52,807 bases of DNA from Bacteroidales bacterium UBA3844 (GTDB lineage Bacteria > Bacteroidota > Bacteroidia > Bacteroidales > Paludibacteraceae). Where the stretch lies: positions 1-52,807 of the forward strand of contig DGHQ01000039.1 of assembly GCA_002392915.1 (NCBI GenBank), given 5' to 3'. The translations under genes were made by a program, and so were the position numbers. This document shows, piece by piece, positions 9,081-18,166 of the stretch. The notes beneath the pieces are model-generated. The model made no database searches, was not told the DNA's origin, and saw only the letters and a program-made list of their open reading frames with translations. Position 1 is the stretch's first letter. Every line of letters begins with the position of its first letter.

Positions 9081-9503
9081 ATGAAGGATATATATAACAT
9101 ATTGGATAAAAACAATTCCACAGATGAAATCTATGTGATACGTGAAGGAGTGACAGAAATTTCCGAAGCGTTTGCTGACTGTTCAAAAGTAACAAGCATT
9201 GTGATTCCTGATTCGGTGACCAACATTGGAGAAGGTGCATTTGTCAATTGTGAAGGATTGACGAGCATAGACATTCCTGATTCGGTGATTAACATCGAAA
9301 ATTCTGCGTTTGAAGATTGCATAAAACTGAATAGAATTCATTGCCAAATAAAAAATATAAAGAATGTCAAAATAAAAACTAATATTTTCAAAGGCTGTGA
9401 CCTTTCTAATTGTATATTATATGTGCCAACTGGCACAGACAACGACTACAAACATCATCCCGTATTCTCAAAATTTAAAAATATTGTGATTGAAGGATAC
9501 TGA
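9081..9503 (+). CDS. Small BspA-type leucine-rich-repeat protein
   Basis: A 140-residue protein with about two to three LRR_5 (BspA/Treponema-type) repeats: VTSIVIPDSVTNIGEGAFVNC and LTSIDIPDSVINIENSAFEDC have the repeat form LxSIxIPxSVxxIxxxAFxxC. It has no signal peptide and is far shorter than most family members, ending in a non-repeat segment with a cap-like YVPTG motif. It may be a complete mini-protein or a remnant of a larger surface protein. Terminators flank it on both sides. Role unknown; binding or scaffold function is only a family-based guess. Confidence 0.7.
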   Translation: MKDIYNILDKNNSTDEIYVIREGVTEISEAFADCSKVTSIVIPDSVTNIGEGAFVNCEGLTSIDIPDSVINIENSAFEDCIKLNRIHCQIKNIKNVKIKTNIFKGCDLSNCILYVPTGTDNDYKHHPVFSKFKNIVIEGY

Positions 9504-9580
9504 GCAAACAGTTTTTTGAATTGACTTTATAACTATTGTCATTAACTTTAGATACGATAATAAAGACAGATAAAACACAA

Positions 9581-9621
9581 TAAAGGGTTGGACTCAGATT
9601 AAGAATTCAACCCTTTATTTG
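9581..9621. terminator. Bidirectional terminator
   Basis: TAAAGGGTTG (9581-9590) pairs perfectly with CAACCCTTTA (9608-9617), with T-rich sequence on the right and A-rich on the left. It serves the LRR gene on the plus strand and the CotH gene on the minus strand. Confidence 0.75.
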
Positions 9622-9644
9622 TAACAGCATCCTTACTTAAAATC

Positions 9645-11924
9645 CTATTTTTCTTTTAGCAATTTGAAAGAATACAGTTTACTGCCAAGTGAATCAAGAA
9701 CCACGACAATATTAATGTCTTCATTCTGCTTATAATCACACAATTCAGCAAAACTGAATTTGCCAATAAACATTCCACCTATATTATATACCATATATGT
9801 CAGATCTTCTGACAAACGACTTGTCACAACCGGCTCTGAACTCGTCATTCCGTCATCCACATAACCATCTGAAATATAAACATTCTCTGCACCAATAGGA
9901 ATCTTGTAGTGAAGATCCTTATTAGAATAGTGTTCATAGATATGTTGACCATCTAAATAATAAGATATAGTCCAACGAGTTGATATAGAATCCTCTGTTT
10001 TGACCATTTTTCCCAAATCAATATAACTTATATTACTGGTATATGGATCATCAAGCACATAAATATTAAGTTTGCTGTCGTGAGTCAAGAAAATGTCTCT
10101 TCCTTCAAAGAAATATCCATCATACTTATTCTCAATCAACGGATTGTTATTTAAGTAAATCAATGAATCACGTTGCTTAGATTTGATTGTCAGTTTTGCA
10201 GTATCACCTAAGCCAAAAAATTGGCTCAAATCATAATAATAGTATCCATGTCGGGTATCACACCATTCATAAAAACTTTCCAAATTTCCAATATAGTTTT
10301 CCAAATCTTCAGACGACAATGCCAACGACATATCCCCAATTATACTATCCAACATAAATGTCAACGTATTTTTAGAAAATGCGGTACCTGCTAAGACAGA
10401 TGTTCTATCGATATATGGCTGTTTGAATTTTTCAAAAGAAAACATCTTCTGATAAACTCTACATGCAACCGGAGTATTAGCCCAATAGAAATCCTCAAAC
10501 GGTTCTTTTCTAAGTATAAAATTGTAATAATTATAGTTAGCATCATGGAAAGTGGCATCCATATCCTTCATAATCCAACGCCATTTTTTTGTCCCTTGCT
10601 TGTCAAACCAAGCAGCTGCATTATTATATGGGAAATCCACATTCGCAAAATATGCCTGTGTCGAAACAAAATTCATAAAAGCATTTATATCCAACAACTC
10701 TTCCATTTGCTGGTATTTACACTTATTTGATCCATATGTACTTTTAAAATGAACGTAGTTAGGGAACAATTCTTCACTTACCATGTTTGTTCCCAAACCA
10801 TCGTCTGTTTCAATTATCTCAATGTCAGTTATTTTATTATGATTAGCCCAAACAAAATCGTTGCCGTCACGCTCCTGCAAATGCATGATTCTCTGGAATT
10901 TTCCATTGATATAAAGTTGGACATTTCGTTTTGCCTGATAATCAACATCATAATACTTGGCGAATCTTCCAATTGCTGTTTGGGAAAGCATATCGTTTAT
11001 TGAATACAAATCATCATCAGAAGTACGTATCGTCATACTTTTCTGTTTTTTGCAATTTGGTTTCAAATTTTTCCAAAAAACGCCATTGAAATGTTTGTCC
11101 CCAAATCGCTTATTAGCATATACAACCATTGATTTAATCGAATATTCACGAGATACATTACCAGCCACACGAGTCTCAGATAATTGATTGAAATCAGGAT
11201 CCAAAGAATCCGCAGAAAAATATTCAATATTAATAGGGCGACGCCAATTGTACAAATAATTCTGATGCCCCATCCATACTCTCGGAGATGGATTATCTGG
11301 GTGATAATCTCCATACGTAGTGGAATTCGAAAATATTCCTAAATCAGAGCCATAAAAATAAGATTTATCACCAACAACACTTATGATAGGCATCTTGTCG
11401 TCCCTATCAAAAATATAAGTTTGAGTTTTGCTAATCTTACTAATAGCACTGTCACTAAATGGTTTAGCTCTGACTACTGTGTTTTTTTTTATGTATAGAT
11501 ATAGAGAATCAAAAAAAATCTGACTCTTACTTGTAGGCTCACTACCGTCTGTCGTATAACGAATAACGGCATCTTCAGGATAATCTCCCTTCAAAGTCAA
11601 ATTTAGGTAAAATGGTTCTTTTTTCACACCACCGTCAACAGAGAAATCTACTTTTTTCATAACACGCTCTGTATTAGTGTTGTTATTACGCTGTTCTGGA
11701 GTCGCTATTCTGAAATGCGACAAGCTGTCCGGATTATCGGGCAATCGACCCCATGACACTTCTGGAGAAATCATTTCCGGATAATGCATAGAATCTAGCA
11801 AAACACCTTGATCATCCCATAAATAAAGTGCTCCTGGCTTGTCTGAATTCAATCTGAAATGTGTATGCTGTTTTATATTCTTTATCACAATAAATAAGAA
11901 AATATCCATCAGCAGGAACGACAA
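9645..11924 (-). CDS. CotH-family secreted protein, main part downstream of a frameshift
   Basis: About 750 residues, continuing in another frame from the lamin-tail fragment at 11812-12186. The reading resumes with QHTHFRLNSDKPGALYLWDD, which completes a lamin-tail domain. A chitobiase-like beta domain follows (AVIRYTTDGSEPT), then a CotH-type domain with LQERDGNDFVW and MKDMDATFHD, the acidic motifs of CotH-family kinases. The C-terminal 200 residues look like a beta-sandwich and do not clearly match a T9SS signal. The frame has no convincing start of its own; the most 5' ATG overlaps the upstream fragment by 113 bp. The two pieces were most likely one gene of about 845 codons. Confidence 0.75.
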   Translation of the reverse strand: MSFLLMDIFLFIVIKNIKQHTHFRLNSDKPGALYLWDDQGVLLDSMHYPEMISPEVSWGRLPDNPDSLSHFRIATPEQRNNNTNTERVMKKVDFSVDGGVKKEPFYLNLTLKGDYPEDAVIRYTTDGSEPTSKSQIFFDSLYLYIKKNTVVRAKPFSDSAISKISKTQTYIFDRDDKMPIISVVGDKSYFYGSDLGIFSNSTTYGDYHPDNPSPRVWMGHQNYLYNWRRPINIEYFSADSLDPDFNQLSETRVAGNVSREYSIKSMVVYANKRFGDKHFNGVFWKNLKPNCKKQKSMTIRTSDDDLYSINDMLSQTAIGRFAKYYDVDYQAKRNVQLYINGKFQRIMHLQERDGNDFVWANHNKITDIEIIETDDGLGTNMVSEELFPNYVHFKSTYGSNKCKYQQMEELLDINAFMNFVSTQAYFANVDFPYNNAAAWFDKQGTKKWRWIMKDMDATFHDANYNYYNFILRKEPFEDFYWANTPVACRVYQKMFSFEKFKQPYIDRTSVLAGTAFSKNTLTFMLDSIIGDMSLALSSEDLENYIGNLESFYEWCDTRHGYYYYDLSQFFGLGDTAKLTIKSKQRDSLIYLNNNPLIENKYDGYFFEGRDIFLTHDSKLNIYVLDDPYTSNISYIDLGKMVKTEDSISTRWTISYYLDGQHIYEHYSNKDLHYKIPIGAENVYISDGYVDDGMTSSEPVVTSRLSEDLTYMVYNIGGMFIGKFSFAELCDYKQNEDINIVVVLDSLGSKLYSFKLLKEK

Positions 11925-12186
11925 ACGACTCCGGGATTACATAAGCTGAGTCAAGATCATTCAGTTCTCCAATCGAAAACCCATTCAAATCAACATCCTT
12001 TTCTCCTGAATTATAAATTTCAACCCACGAATCAGGGAACTCATTGTAATAGTCTAAAACCCCGCCAAAATTACTCTGCATCACTTCTGTAATAGTAATG
12101 CCAGCTTGCGATTGTCCGGCCCAAGCGGACAACAAAAGAAACACCCATTTCCGGACATGTCTAAAATCAAAAAATTTTTTTCCCAT
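11812..12186 (-). pseudogene. 5' fragment of the CotH/lamin-tail gene, ends by frameshift
   Basis: This codes for a signal peptide (VRKWVFLLLSAWAGQSQA) and the first half of a lamin-tail domain (ITITEVMQSNF..DSWVEIYNSGEKDVDLNGF..GYFLIYCDKEYK). After EYK the frame drifts into unrelated residues and stops, while the +1 frame continues the domain. Deleting one base from the run of four A's (TTTT on the plus strand, 11871-11874) restores a continuous protein. ATG 12186 is preferred to TTG 12198. The cause could be a real mutation, phase variation or a sequencing indel; a four-base run is short for the last. Confidence 0.7.
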
Positions 12187-12424
12187 TTTAAAAACCAACT
12201 AACTTGTTAAACCCTATTTGTTTATAAAGCACAAATCACATGATGCAGAAACATAAATAATTCCATCTCATTAATAAGATATTATGAACCAAAATGTTCA
12301 AACGTCAAAAATAAACTCGCATCATGATGCACAAAAATATAAATATTTAACAAGAAACCAATAAGCCGGATTATTTATTTTACTAATATTGCACAGTTTT
12401 TCAAACTCTATCATAAATAACAAT

Positions 12425-12877
12425 ATGGAAGAACCAGTTTTTGAGCACAACAAACAGGAATATCCGCCGATGCATTCGGCTGAACATATTCTGAACCGCA
12501 CAATGGTGAATATCTATGGCTGCCCACGTTCGGTGGAGAACCATATCGAGCGTAAGAAAAGCAAATGCCACTATATGATCGACCACGATCTGACTCAGGA
12601 TGAGGTGGATGAAATCACCCGTCGCGTCAATGAAGTCATCAATTCCCATGTCGACGTGAGGTATGAGTTTGTCACGGAAGATCAGATTCCCGACAATGTG
12701 AGCCGGGCCACCCTACCTGAAGGTGCAGACAAATTCCGTCTTGTCTACATCGGCGACTACGACGTGTGCCTCTGCGTCGGCGCACACGTGCAAAACACAT
12801 CTGAAATAGGTGAGTTCCGCATCACAAGTCACAGCTACGCAGATGGAAAATTGCGTATCGTCTTCAAATTAGGCTGA
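12425..12877 (+). CDS. AlaX-like / tRNA-synthetase-related second additional domain (SAD) protein
   Basis: A 150-residue protein related to the editing domain shared by alanyl- and threonyl-tRNA synthetases. The zinc-binding set is intact: H17xxxH21 in HSAEH and C117xxxH121 in CVGAH. Such stand-alone proteins usually hydrolyse mischarged aminoacyl-tRNA (for example Ser-tRNA-Ala). ATG 12425 was chosen because a TAATATTG promoter-like box at 12384-12391 overlaps the alternative start 12389. No operon partner; the aminotransferase downstream has its own promoter. Confidence 0.82.
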   Translation: MEEPVFEHNKQEYPPMHSAEHILNRTMVNIYGCPRSVENHIERKKSKCHYMIDHDLTQDEVDEITRRVNEVINSHVDVRYEFVTEDQIPDNVSRATLPEGADKFRLVYIGDYDVCLCVGAHVQNTSEIGEFRITSHSYADGKLRIVFKLG

Positions 12878-12883
12878 TATATT

Positions 12884-12916
12884 TTTGCATTTTGTGACAA
12901 AAAAAGATTATTTTTG
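12884..12916 (+). promoter_or_regulatory. Promoter of the aminotransferase gene
   Basis: TTTG at 12884-12887, 21 bases, then TATTTTTG at 12909-12916. The transcript would begin near 12923, leaving a leader of about 95 nt. Confidence 0.65.
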
Positions 12917-13018
12917 CACAAGATTGTGTAATTGCACGCATATAGAGCGTGGTTTTACTAAAAAATGAGACGAGACTTTCAGTTTTTACACTGAAATAGA
13001 ACAAATTATAATTAAGAA

Positions 13019-14218
13019 ATGCCGCAGACATCAATAAGAGGACAGCAGATGCCTCAGTCGCCTATCAGAAAACTCGTGCCATTGGCAGACCGTGCCAAGG
13101 AACGTGGTGTTAAAGTGTACCATTTAAATATTGGTCAACCAGATTTGCGTACACCACAAGTCGCGCTTGATGCACTTAAACACATCGACAGAAAGATTTT
13201 GGAGTATTCTCCATCTGACGGCTATAAGAGTTTGCGTCTAAAGCTAAAGGAATATTACCACCGTTTCAAGATTGATGTCACAGAAAAAGATATCATTGTC
13301 ACTTGCGGCGGTTCAGAGGCTGTAAACTTCGCTTTCATGGCTTGCTTGGATCCAGGCGACGAGATTATCGTGCCAGAACCTGCGTATGCCAACTACACTG
13401 CGTTTGCCATCGCATGTGGAGCCGTGGTCAAGCCAGTGGTTTCGACAATCGAAGAGGGATTCGCATTGCCTCCAATTGAAAAGTTTGAGGAGCTTATCAC
13501 TCCACGCACAAAGGGTATTTTGATCTGCAACCCTAACAACCCTACAGGTTATCTTTACACAAGAAATGAGCTTAACCAGATTCGCGACTTGGTGAAGAAG
13601 TATGATTTGTACTTGTTCTCTGATGAGGTATACCGCGAATTCTGCTATACAGGTGCACCATATATTTCTGCGTTCCATCTTGACGGAATCGAAAACAACG
13701 TAGTGCTTTTCGACTCGGTTTCAAAGAGATACAGTGAATGTGGAATCCGTATCGGAGCTTTGGTGACAAAGAACGAGGAGGTTAAAAAGAACGTGATGAA
13801 ATTCTGTCAGGCTCGTCTTTCTCCACCTTTGATCGGTCAGATTGTTGCAGAGGCTTCATTCGACACTCCTCAAGACTATATGCTTGAGATGTATAATGAA
13901 TATGTGGAGCGACGCAAGTTCTTAATCGACGGTCTCAACCGTATCCCTGGTGTCTACTCCCCTATTCCAATGGGTGCATTCTACACTGTAGCACGTTTGC
14001 CAATCGACGACGCAGACAAATTCTGTGCTTGGCTTCTTGAGGAATTCGAGTATGAGGGTCAGACTGTGATGATGGCGCCTGCCAGCGGATTCTACACGTC
14101 AACTGAGCTTGGCAAGGATGAGGTGCGTGTAGCGTATGTGCTTCAGAAAGAAGACTTGACTAAAGCATTATTCGTATTGAAGAAGGCGTTGGAAGTTTAT
14201 CCAGGACGCACTATTTGA
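13019..14218 (+). CDS. PLP-dependent class I/II aminotransferase
   Basis: A 399-residue fold-type I aminotransferase. Visible features are the substrate-binding N-terminal HLNIGQPDLRTP, GGSEAVNFAF for cofactor phosphate binding, the ICNPNNPTGY motif, SDEVYREF with the pyridine-nitrogen aspartate, and the Schiff-base lysine K236 in SVSKRYSECGIRIG. The C-terminal arginine region (DEVRVAYV) that binds the substrate carboxylate is present. It probably moves amino groups between aspartate or another amino acid and a keto acid; the exact substrate cannot be read. The permease gene begins 24 bp after its stop, so read-through is likely. Confidence 0.9.
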   Translation: MPQTSIRGQQMPQSPIRKLVPLADRAKERGVKVYHLNIGQPDLRTPQVALDALKHIDRKILEYSPSDGYKSLRLKLKEYYHRFKIDVTEKDIIVTCGGSEAVNFAFMACLDPGDEIIVPEPAYANYTAFAIACGAVVKPVVSTIEEGFALPPIEKFEELITPRTKGILICNPNNPTGYLYTRNELNQIRDLVKKYDLYLFSDEVYREFCYTGAPYISAFHLDGIENNVVLFDSVSKRYSECGIRIGALVTKNEEVKKNVMKFCQARLSPPLIGQIVAEASFDTPQDYMLEMYNEYVERRKFLIDGLNRIPGVYSPIPMGAFYTVARLPIDDADKFCAWLLEEFEYEGQTVMMAPASGFYTSTELGKDEVRVAYVLQKEDLTKALFVLKKALEVYPGRTI

Positions 14219-14242
14219 TACGATTTAATAGACGTGCCCAAT

Positions 14243-15490
14243 ATGAATCTCGAACTGTTTATTGCCAAACGTCTTCATTACGAGCAGAAAGGCAAGAAAC
14301 GCGTGTCGAAAACCGCTGTTAAGATTGCGGTACTGGGAACGGCTATCGGTACAGCCGTGATGATCATCGCCATGTGCGTCATCACAGGTTTCAAAAATGA
14401 AATAAGGGAAAAGCTGATCGGTTTTTCTTCTCATTACCAGATTTGTGGATTATCAGAAAGAGGCAGCATTGATTGTAGACCAATCAGTGTTGACTCTTTT
14501 TTAATGTCTAAAATACAGAATATCGACGGAGTCGAGCATGCCCAGAGAATATGCAACTATGGGGCAATCCTCAAGACAGATGAAGATGTGCAAGGCATTA
14601 TATTCAAAGGAGTGGACTGCGATTACAGCTGGGATTTTTTCAAGAGCAGCATCGTCGACGGAAGGATAGCCGAAATCACAAAAGACAGCATAAGCAAAGA
14701 GGCTGTGATATCCTCCCGTCTTGCTCAAAAAATGAATCTTTCTGTCGGCGACAAAATGCGTATCTACTTCGTGCTAAATGGGAAAATACGAGTTCGCCCG
14801 CTGACAATCACTGGATTATACAACACCGGATTCACAGATTTTGACGACAAAGTAGTGGTGGCTGATTTGCGTCATCTGCAACGTCTTAACTCATGGAGTG
14901 AAGATAAAGTCACTCACGTCGAAATTCAAATCGCTGATTTCAACACTCTCGACGAGCATTACGATAAGATTTTCCGCACTATCGGCAATCGTTTCGACGA
15001 AGATGGCAACCCATACATTCTGAAAAGCGTCAAGGAGTTGTCGCCACAAATATTCGCATGGCTTGAAATGCTCGACATCAACGTGGCTATCATATTGGTG
15101 CTGATGATATGTGTGGCAGGCTTCACAATCGCGTCGAGCCTGTTGATACTTATTCTTGAGCGTACAAACATGATCGGAGTGCTGTTCGCATTGGGAGAAA
15201 ACAGCTGGAGCATCAGAAAAATATTTCTCTACCAGTCGTTGTTCCTTGTGGGCAAAGGTATGCTGATAGGAAATGTCGTCAGCATCGCCCTATGCTGGAT
15301 GCAAATGCAGTTCCACATCATTCCTCTCGATCCCGAGACCTACTACGTCGACCATGTACCGGCAGAGATTGTACCGTCGACAATAATTCTATTGAACATT
15401 GGCATCGCCGCCATCAGCACAATGATTCTGATCGCTCCTACCTATATCATCAAAAACATCTCGCCAGCAGAAGCAATAAGGTTTGAATAA
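14243..15490 (+). CDS. ABC transporter permease, LolC/LolE (FtsX/MacB) type
   Basis: A 415-residue inner-membrane protein with the typical four-helix plan. One N-terminal helix (AVLGTAIGTAVMIIAMCVI) is followed by a periplasmic domain of about 230 residues and three C-terminal helices (about 275-300, 325-350 and 370-400). The start MNLELFIAKRL is characteristic of lipoprotein-releasing permeases LolC/E, which hand lipoproteins to LolA with ATPase LolD. ATG 14243 is preferred to the upstream GTG 14234. No ATPase gene is adjacent here. It follows the aminotransferase gene closely. Confidence 0.88.
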   Translation: MNLELFIAKRLHYEQKGKKRVSKTAVKIAVLGTAIGTAVMIIAMCVITGFKNEIREKLIGFSSHYQICGLSERGSIDCRPISVDSFLMSKIQNIDGVEHAQRICNYGAILKTDEDVQGIIFKGVDCDYSWDFFKSSIVDGRIAEITKDSISKEAVISSRLAQKMNLSVGDKMRIYFVLNGKIRVRPLTITGLYNTGFTDFDDKVVVADLRHLQRLNSWSEDKVTHVEIQIADFNTLDEHYDKIFRTIGNRFDEDGNPYILKSVKELSPQIFAWLEMLDINVAIILVLMICVAGFTIASSLLILILERTNMIGVLFALGENSWSIRKIFLYQSLFLVGKGMLIGNVVSIALCWMQMQFHIIPLDPETYYVDHVPAEIVPSTIILLNIGIAAISTMILIAPTYIIKNISPAEAIRFE

Positions 15491-15678
15491 ATTTTGGTTT
15501 CAAATCAACCACGAAGCACACATTTTCCTAATTTGATTTAGATGAGACTCCATCGATGGTTTCATTCTAGCCTGCTCCATATTATACCGACTTTGCATGT
15601 TAATTAGATTTACTGTACAAAATTAACCAAATTTAGAAACTGATTAAATTTAATTTAAGAATTTGGTTATAGAGTCGA

Positions 15679-15937
15679 GGATTGTTAAGGGCCCATGTTT
15701 AATAGATATTGGCCCTAACTCTTTCCTCTTTAGTGCGAGCCGAAGGCGAGCACATAAATATAATTGTATTCACGAATTCGCATTAAGAAAAGCATTTTCC
15801 ACTATCAAATTGTATTCTTATCTTTTATAGTCTTTCTATATAAACTTTGTGTCTATGTGATTTTATTTAATTCTGTGTGCTCGCCTTCGGCTCGCACTTT
15901 AGAAGGGGATTAGGGCGTTCCGCCCTTAATAATCCTC
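15679..15937. repeat. Two inverted copies of a REP-like repeat
   Basis: The left copy begins AGGATTGTTAAGGGC, has a GCCCTAA segment, and ends with the hairpin core GTGCGAGCCGAAGG..GAGCAC (15733-15753). The right copy is its reverse complement: core at 15877-15897, then TTAGGGCG..CGCCCTTAATAATCCT. The arms are separated by about 120 bp of AT-rich DNA. The same unit recurs at 18060-18117 and 50420-50482. Confidence 0.75.
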
Positions 15938-15991
15938 ATAAAATCACTTACATAAGTCTGAATTGAGCCAACAAAATCAAGCCTATATTTT

Positions 15992-16021
15992 TTTGCATTT
16001 CACATTTTATTCTTACATTTG
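15992..16021 (+). promoter_or_regulatory. Promoter of the GH44 gene
   Basis: TTTG at 15992-15995, 18 bases, then TACATTTG at 16014-16021. It places the transcript start near 16028 and supports ATG 16059 rather than the upstream in-frame 15963. Confidence 0.7.
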
Positions 16022-16058
16022 CAGAGTATTATTTACTAATACTCAATCATATATTGCC

Positions 16059-17936
16059 ATGAAATACAACTTACTAACTTTGACATGTTGTGTCGCATCG
16101 TCAGCAATTGTCAATGCAGCAGACGTGAAGATCTCCGTCGACACAAAAAGCGGAGTCCACAAGTACAGCCCATATCTATTCGGACGCAACACATCCGACA
16201 TTCCATTCCAACCGGGGAAAACGCTGGATCCAAAGGCAGAATCTCTGTTGAAAGAGAGCGGAATCAAGTTTGTCCGCCTCAACAACGGAAACAACGCCAC
16301 AAAGTACAACTACCAAAAGCATCTCACCTGTCATCCCGACTGGTACAGCAACATCTACGACTGCAACTGGGATATGTCGTCTAAAGTGATGAATGAAAGT
16401 TTTCCCGGCATCCAGGCAATGTATTCATTCCAGCTTTGCGGATACGTGGCATCGACAAAAGAGCAGAATTTCAACGACTGGGAGTTCAACAAAAGTCAGT
16501 GGGGAGAATGGTGCTCGTGGCCATTATGTGGCGGCGGAGAGGTGATAGACCTTGACAAAAAGGAGTACAAGGCTGGAGATCCGTCTCTCTACTTGGAAGA
16601 GTGGACCCCAGAGCAGACAACCGACATCCTCACCTACTGGAAAGACGACCTTAAACGAGACATGAGCCAGTTCATCTATTGGAACATGGACAATGAGCCT
16701 GAGATGTGGAGCTGGACACACAAAGATGTGCAGCCTGATTTCGACCCCGAATTCTATATCCAGCAATACGTGAAAGCGGCGTTGGCAGCAAAAAAGAAAT
16801 TTCCTGAAATCAAACTTTGCGGACCTGTGGCAGGAAGCGAGTGGACATGGTTCAAGACAAGCAGTCCGACAAACTCAACTCCGACACTGGACGGAGAGAA
16901 AATGCCATGGTTGAAATATTTCATCGTGCGTATCGCACAGGAGCAGAAAAAACATGGAGTCAAACTGCTTGATGTGCTCGACATCCACTACTACCCAAGC
17001 GGAGAGAAGAGTGAAGAGGTCAACCTGCAGTCGCACCGCACTTATTTCGACCGCACATACGACAATCCAGAAGCAAACGGACTTTACACTTTGAACGGAG
17101 GCTGGGACACAAATATCAAGAAAGAGTATATTCTCGGACGTTGCGACGACTGGATGAAAGAATATATGGGAGAGGATCACGGAGTAACTTTCTCTGTGTC
17201 AGAATACAACATCAGCAGCAAATTTGAACCGATCACCCACGCTATCGCCTATATCAGCCATGTGGGTGAGCTGATGAAAAACAATGGAGAATTCTTCACT
17301 CCATGGAGCTGGTATCCAGGAATGTGGGAGGCTATCCATCTGATGGCTCGCTACAGCAAGGAATACTACGTGCCAAGCCAATCGTCGGATGTCAATATGG
17401 TGGAAAGCTATGTCACTGTGAACGATAACAACACAGAAGCCACACTGCTGATTGTCAACCGATCAACTAAAGATGCCGCAGACGTGGAAGTCACAGTTTC
17501 AGGAATGGAGATTGCAGACGGAAGTTGCAAGACATTGTCTCTGTCTGATCTTCCTGCCACAGAGACGTTTGTAAGCCATACGGAAAATGCGCTTGTGGAG
17601 GGCGACGCTACTATTTCCAACGGAGTGGTCAAAACATCATTGCCGGCAAAAAGTATCAAGGCAGTGCTTCTACGCAGTGTCAATGCTGGAGCGGAAACAA
17701 TAGCAGCCAAAGAAGACGCAATTGTCTACCCTACCGTGTCTGACGGACAATTCTTTGCCAAGTGTGCCGACGGAATACAAAGCGTCGACATCATCGGAGC
17801 CAACGGCATCCACAATGAATCAGTCGTTGGAAACGGCAATGATTTTGTAGCGTTCGACATCACAGGAAAAGGCTCGTACATAATAAGAGTCAACTCTAAA
17901 GACAACTCTACTATTGCTAAAGTGGTTGTGAAATAA
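16059..17936 (+). CDS. GH44-family secreted beta-glucanase with T9SS sorting domain
   Basis: A 625-residue secreted enzyme. The signal peptide is LLTLTCCVASSAIVNA. The catalytic TIM barrel carries IYWNMDNEPEMWSWTHKDV with E213 as likely acid/base, and FSVSEYN with E382 as likely nucleophile. The spacing of 169 residues is close to that of the two catalytic glutamates in GH44 endoglucanase CelJ. After the barrel comes a beta-sandwich (about 455-555), then a C-terminal T9SS type A tail (VYPTVSDGQFFAKC..GSYIIRVN..AKVVVK). GH44 enzymes cut beta-1,4-glucans such as cellulose, xyloglucan or mixed-linkage glucan. A single gene with its own promoter and terminator; not in a PUL. Confidence 0.85.
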   Translation: MKYNLLTLTCCVASSAIVNAADVKISVDTKSGVHKYSPYLFGRNTSDIPFQPGKTLDPKAESLLKESGIKFVRLNNGNNATKYNYQKHLTCHPDWYSNIYDCNWDMSSKVMNESFPGIQAMYSFQLCGYVASTKEQNFNDWEFNKSQWGEWCSWPLCGGGEVIDLDKKEYKAGDPSLYLEEWTPEQTTDILTYWKDDLKRDMSQFIYWNMDNEPEMWSWTHKDVQPDFDPEFYIQQYVKAALAAKKKFPEIKLCGPVAGSEWTWFKTSSPTNSTPTLDGEKMPWLKYFIVRIAQEQKKHGVKLLDVLDIHYYPSGEKSEEVNLQSHRTYFDRTYDNPEANGLYTLNGGWDTNIKKEYILGRCDDWMKEYMGEDHGVTFSVSEYNISSKFEPITHAIAYISHVGELMKNNGEFFTPWSWYPGMWEAIHLMARYSKEYYVPSQSSDVNMVESYVTVNDNNTEATLLIVNRSTKDAADVEVTVSGMEIADGSCKTLSLSDLPATETFVSHTENALVEGDATISNGVVKTSLPAKSIKAVLLRSVNAGAETIAAKEDAIVYPTVSDGQFFAKCADGIQSVDIIGANGIHNESVVGNGNDFVAFDITGKGSYIIRVNSKDNSTIAKVVVK

Positions 17937-17966
17937 CACTATTATTTATCTATATAAAATTCAATC

Positions 17967-17996
17967 GAAAAGACGGGAGTCATTCCCGTCTTTTTG
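17967..17996 (+). terminator. Terminator of the GH44 gene
   Basis: AAAAGACGGGA pairs with TCCCGTCTTTT around a 4-5-nt loop, ending in a T tract (CTTTTTGTG). Confidence 0.8.
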
Positions 17997-18059
17997 TGTT
18001 TTTTAAGTTTGGTCGGATCCTATTTTAAGACTGATAAATTGGACATTGTATTTGAGTAT

Positions 18060-18117
18060 TGCAAAGGGTGGAACGCCCTTGCCCTCCCTATCAGAGCGAG
18101 CAGAAGGGGAGCACAAA
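18060..18117. repeat. Degenerate copy of the REP-like repeat
   Basis: AAGGGTGGAACGCCCTTGCCC is followed by GAGCGAGCAGAAGGGGAGCACA. It has the same order of blocks as the copies at 15679-15937 but with several changes in the hairpin core. Confidence 0.55.
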
Positions 18118-18166
18118 AAGAAAAGAACATAAATCTTTATTTATCACGTTCTATGAAAAACTGATG

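Larger units (their letters stand above)
15491..16058. other. Intergenic region holding an inverted REP pair and the GH44 promoter
   Basis: No protein gene seen. It holds two opposed copies of the REP-like repeat (15679-15937) and ends with a promoter at 15992-16021. Confidence 0.6.

Noticed and set aside
15963..16058. A 32-residue N-terminal extension of the GH44 protein
   Set aside because: It would start upstream of the best promoter, and the signal peptide begins at the ATG at 16059.
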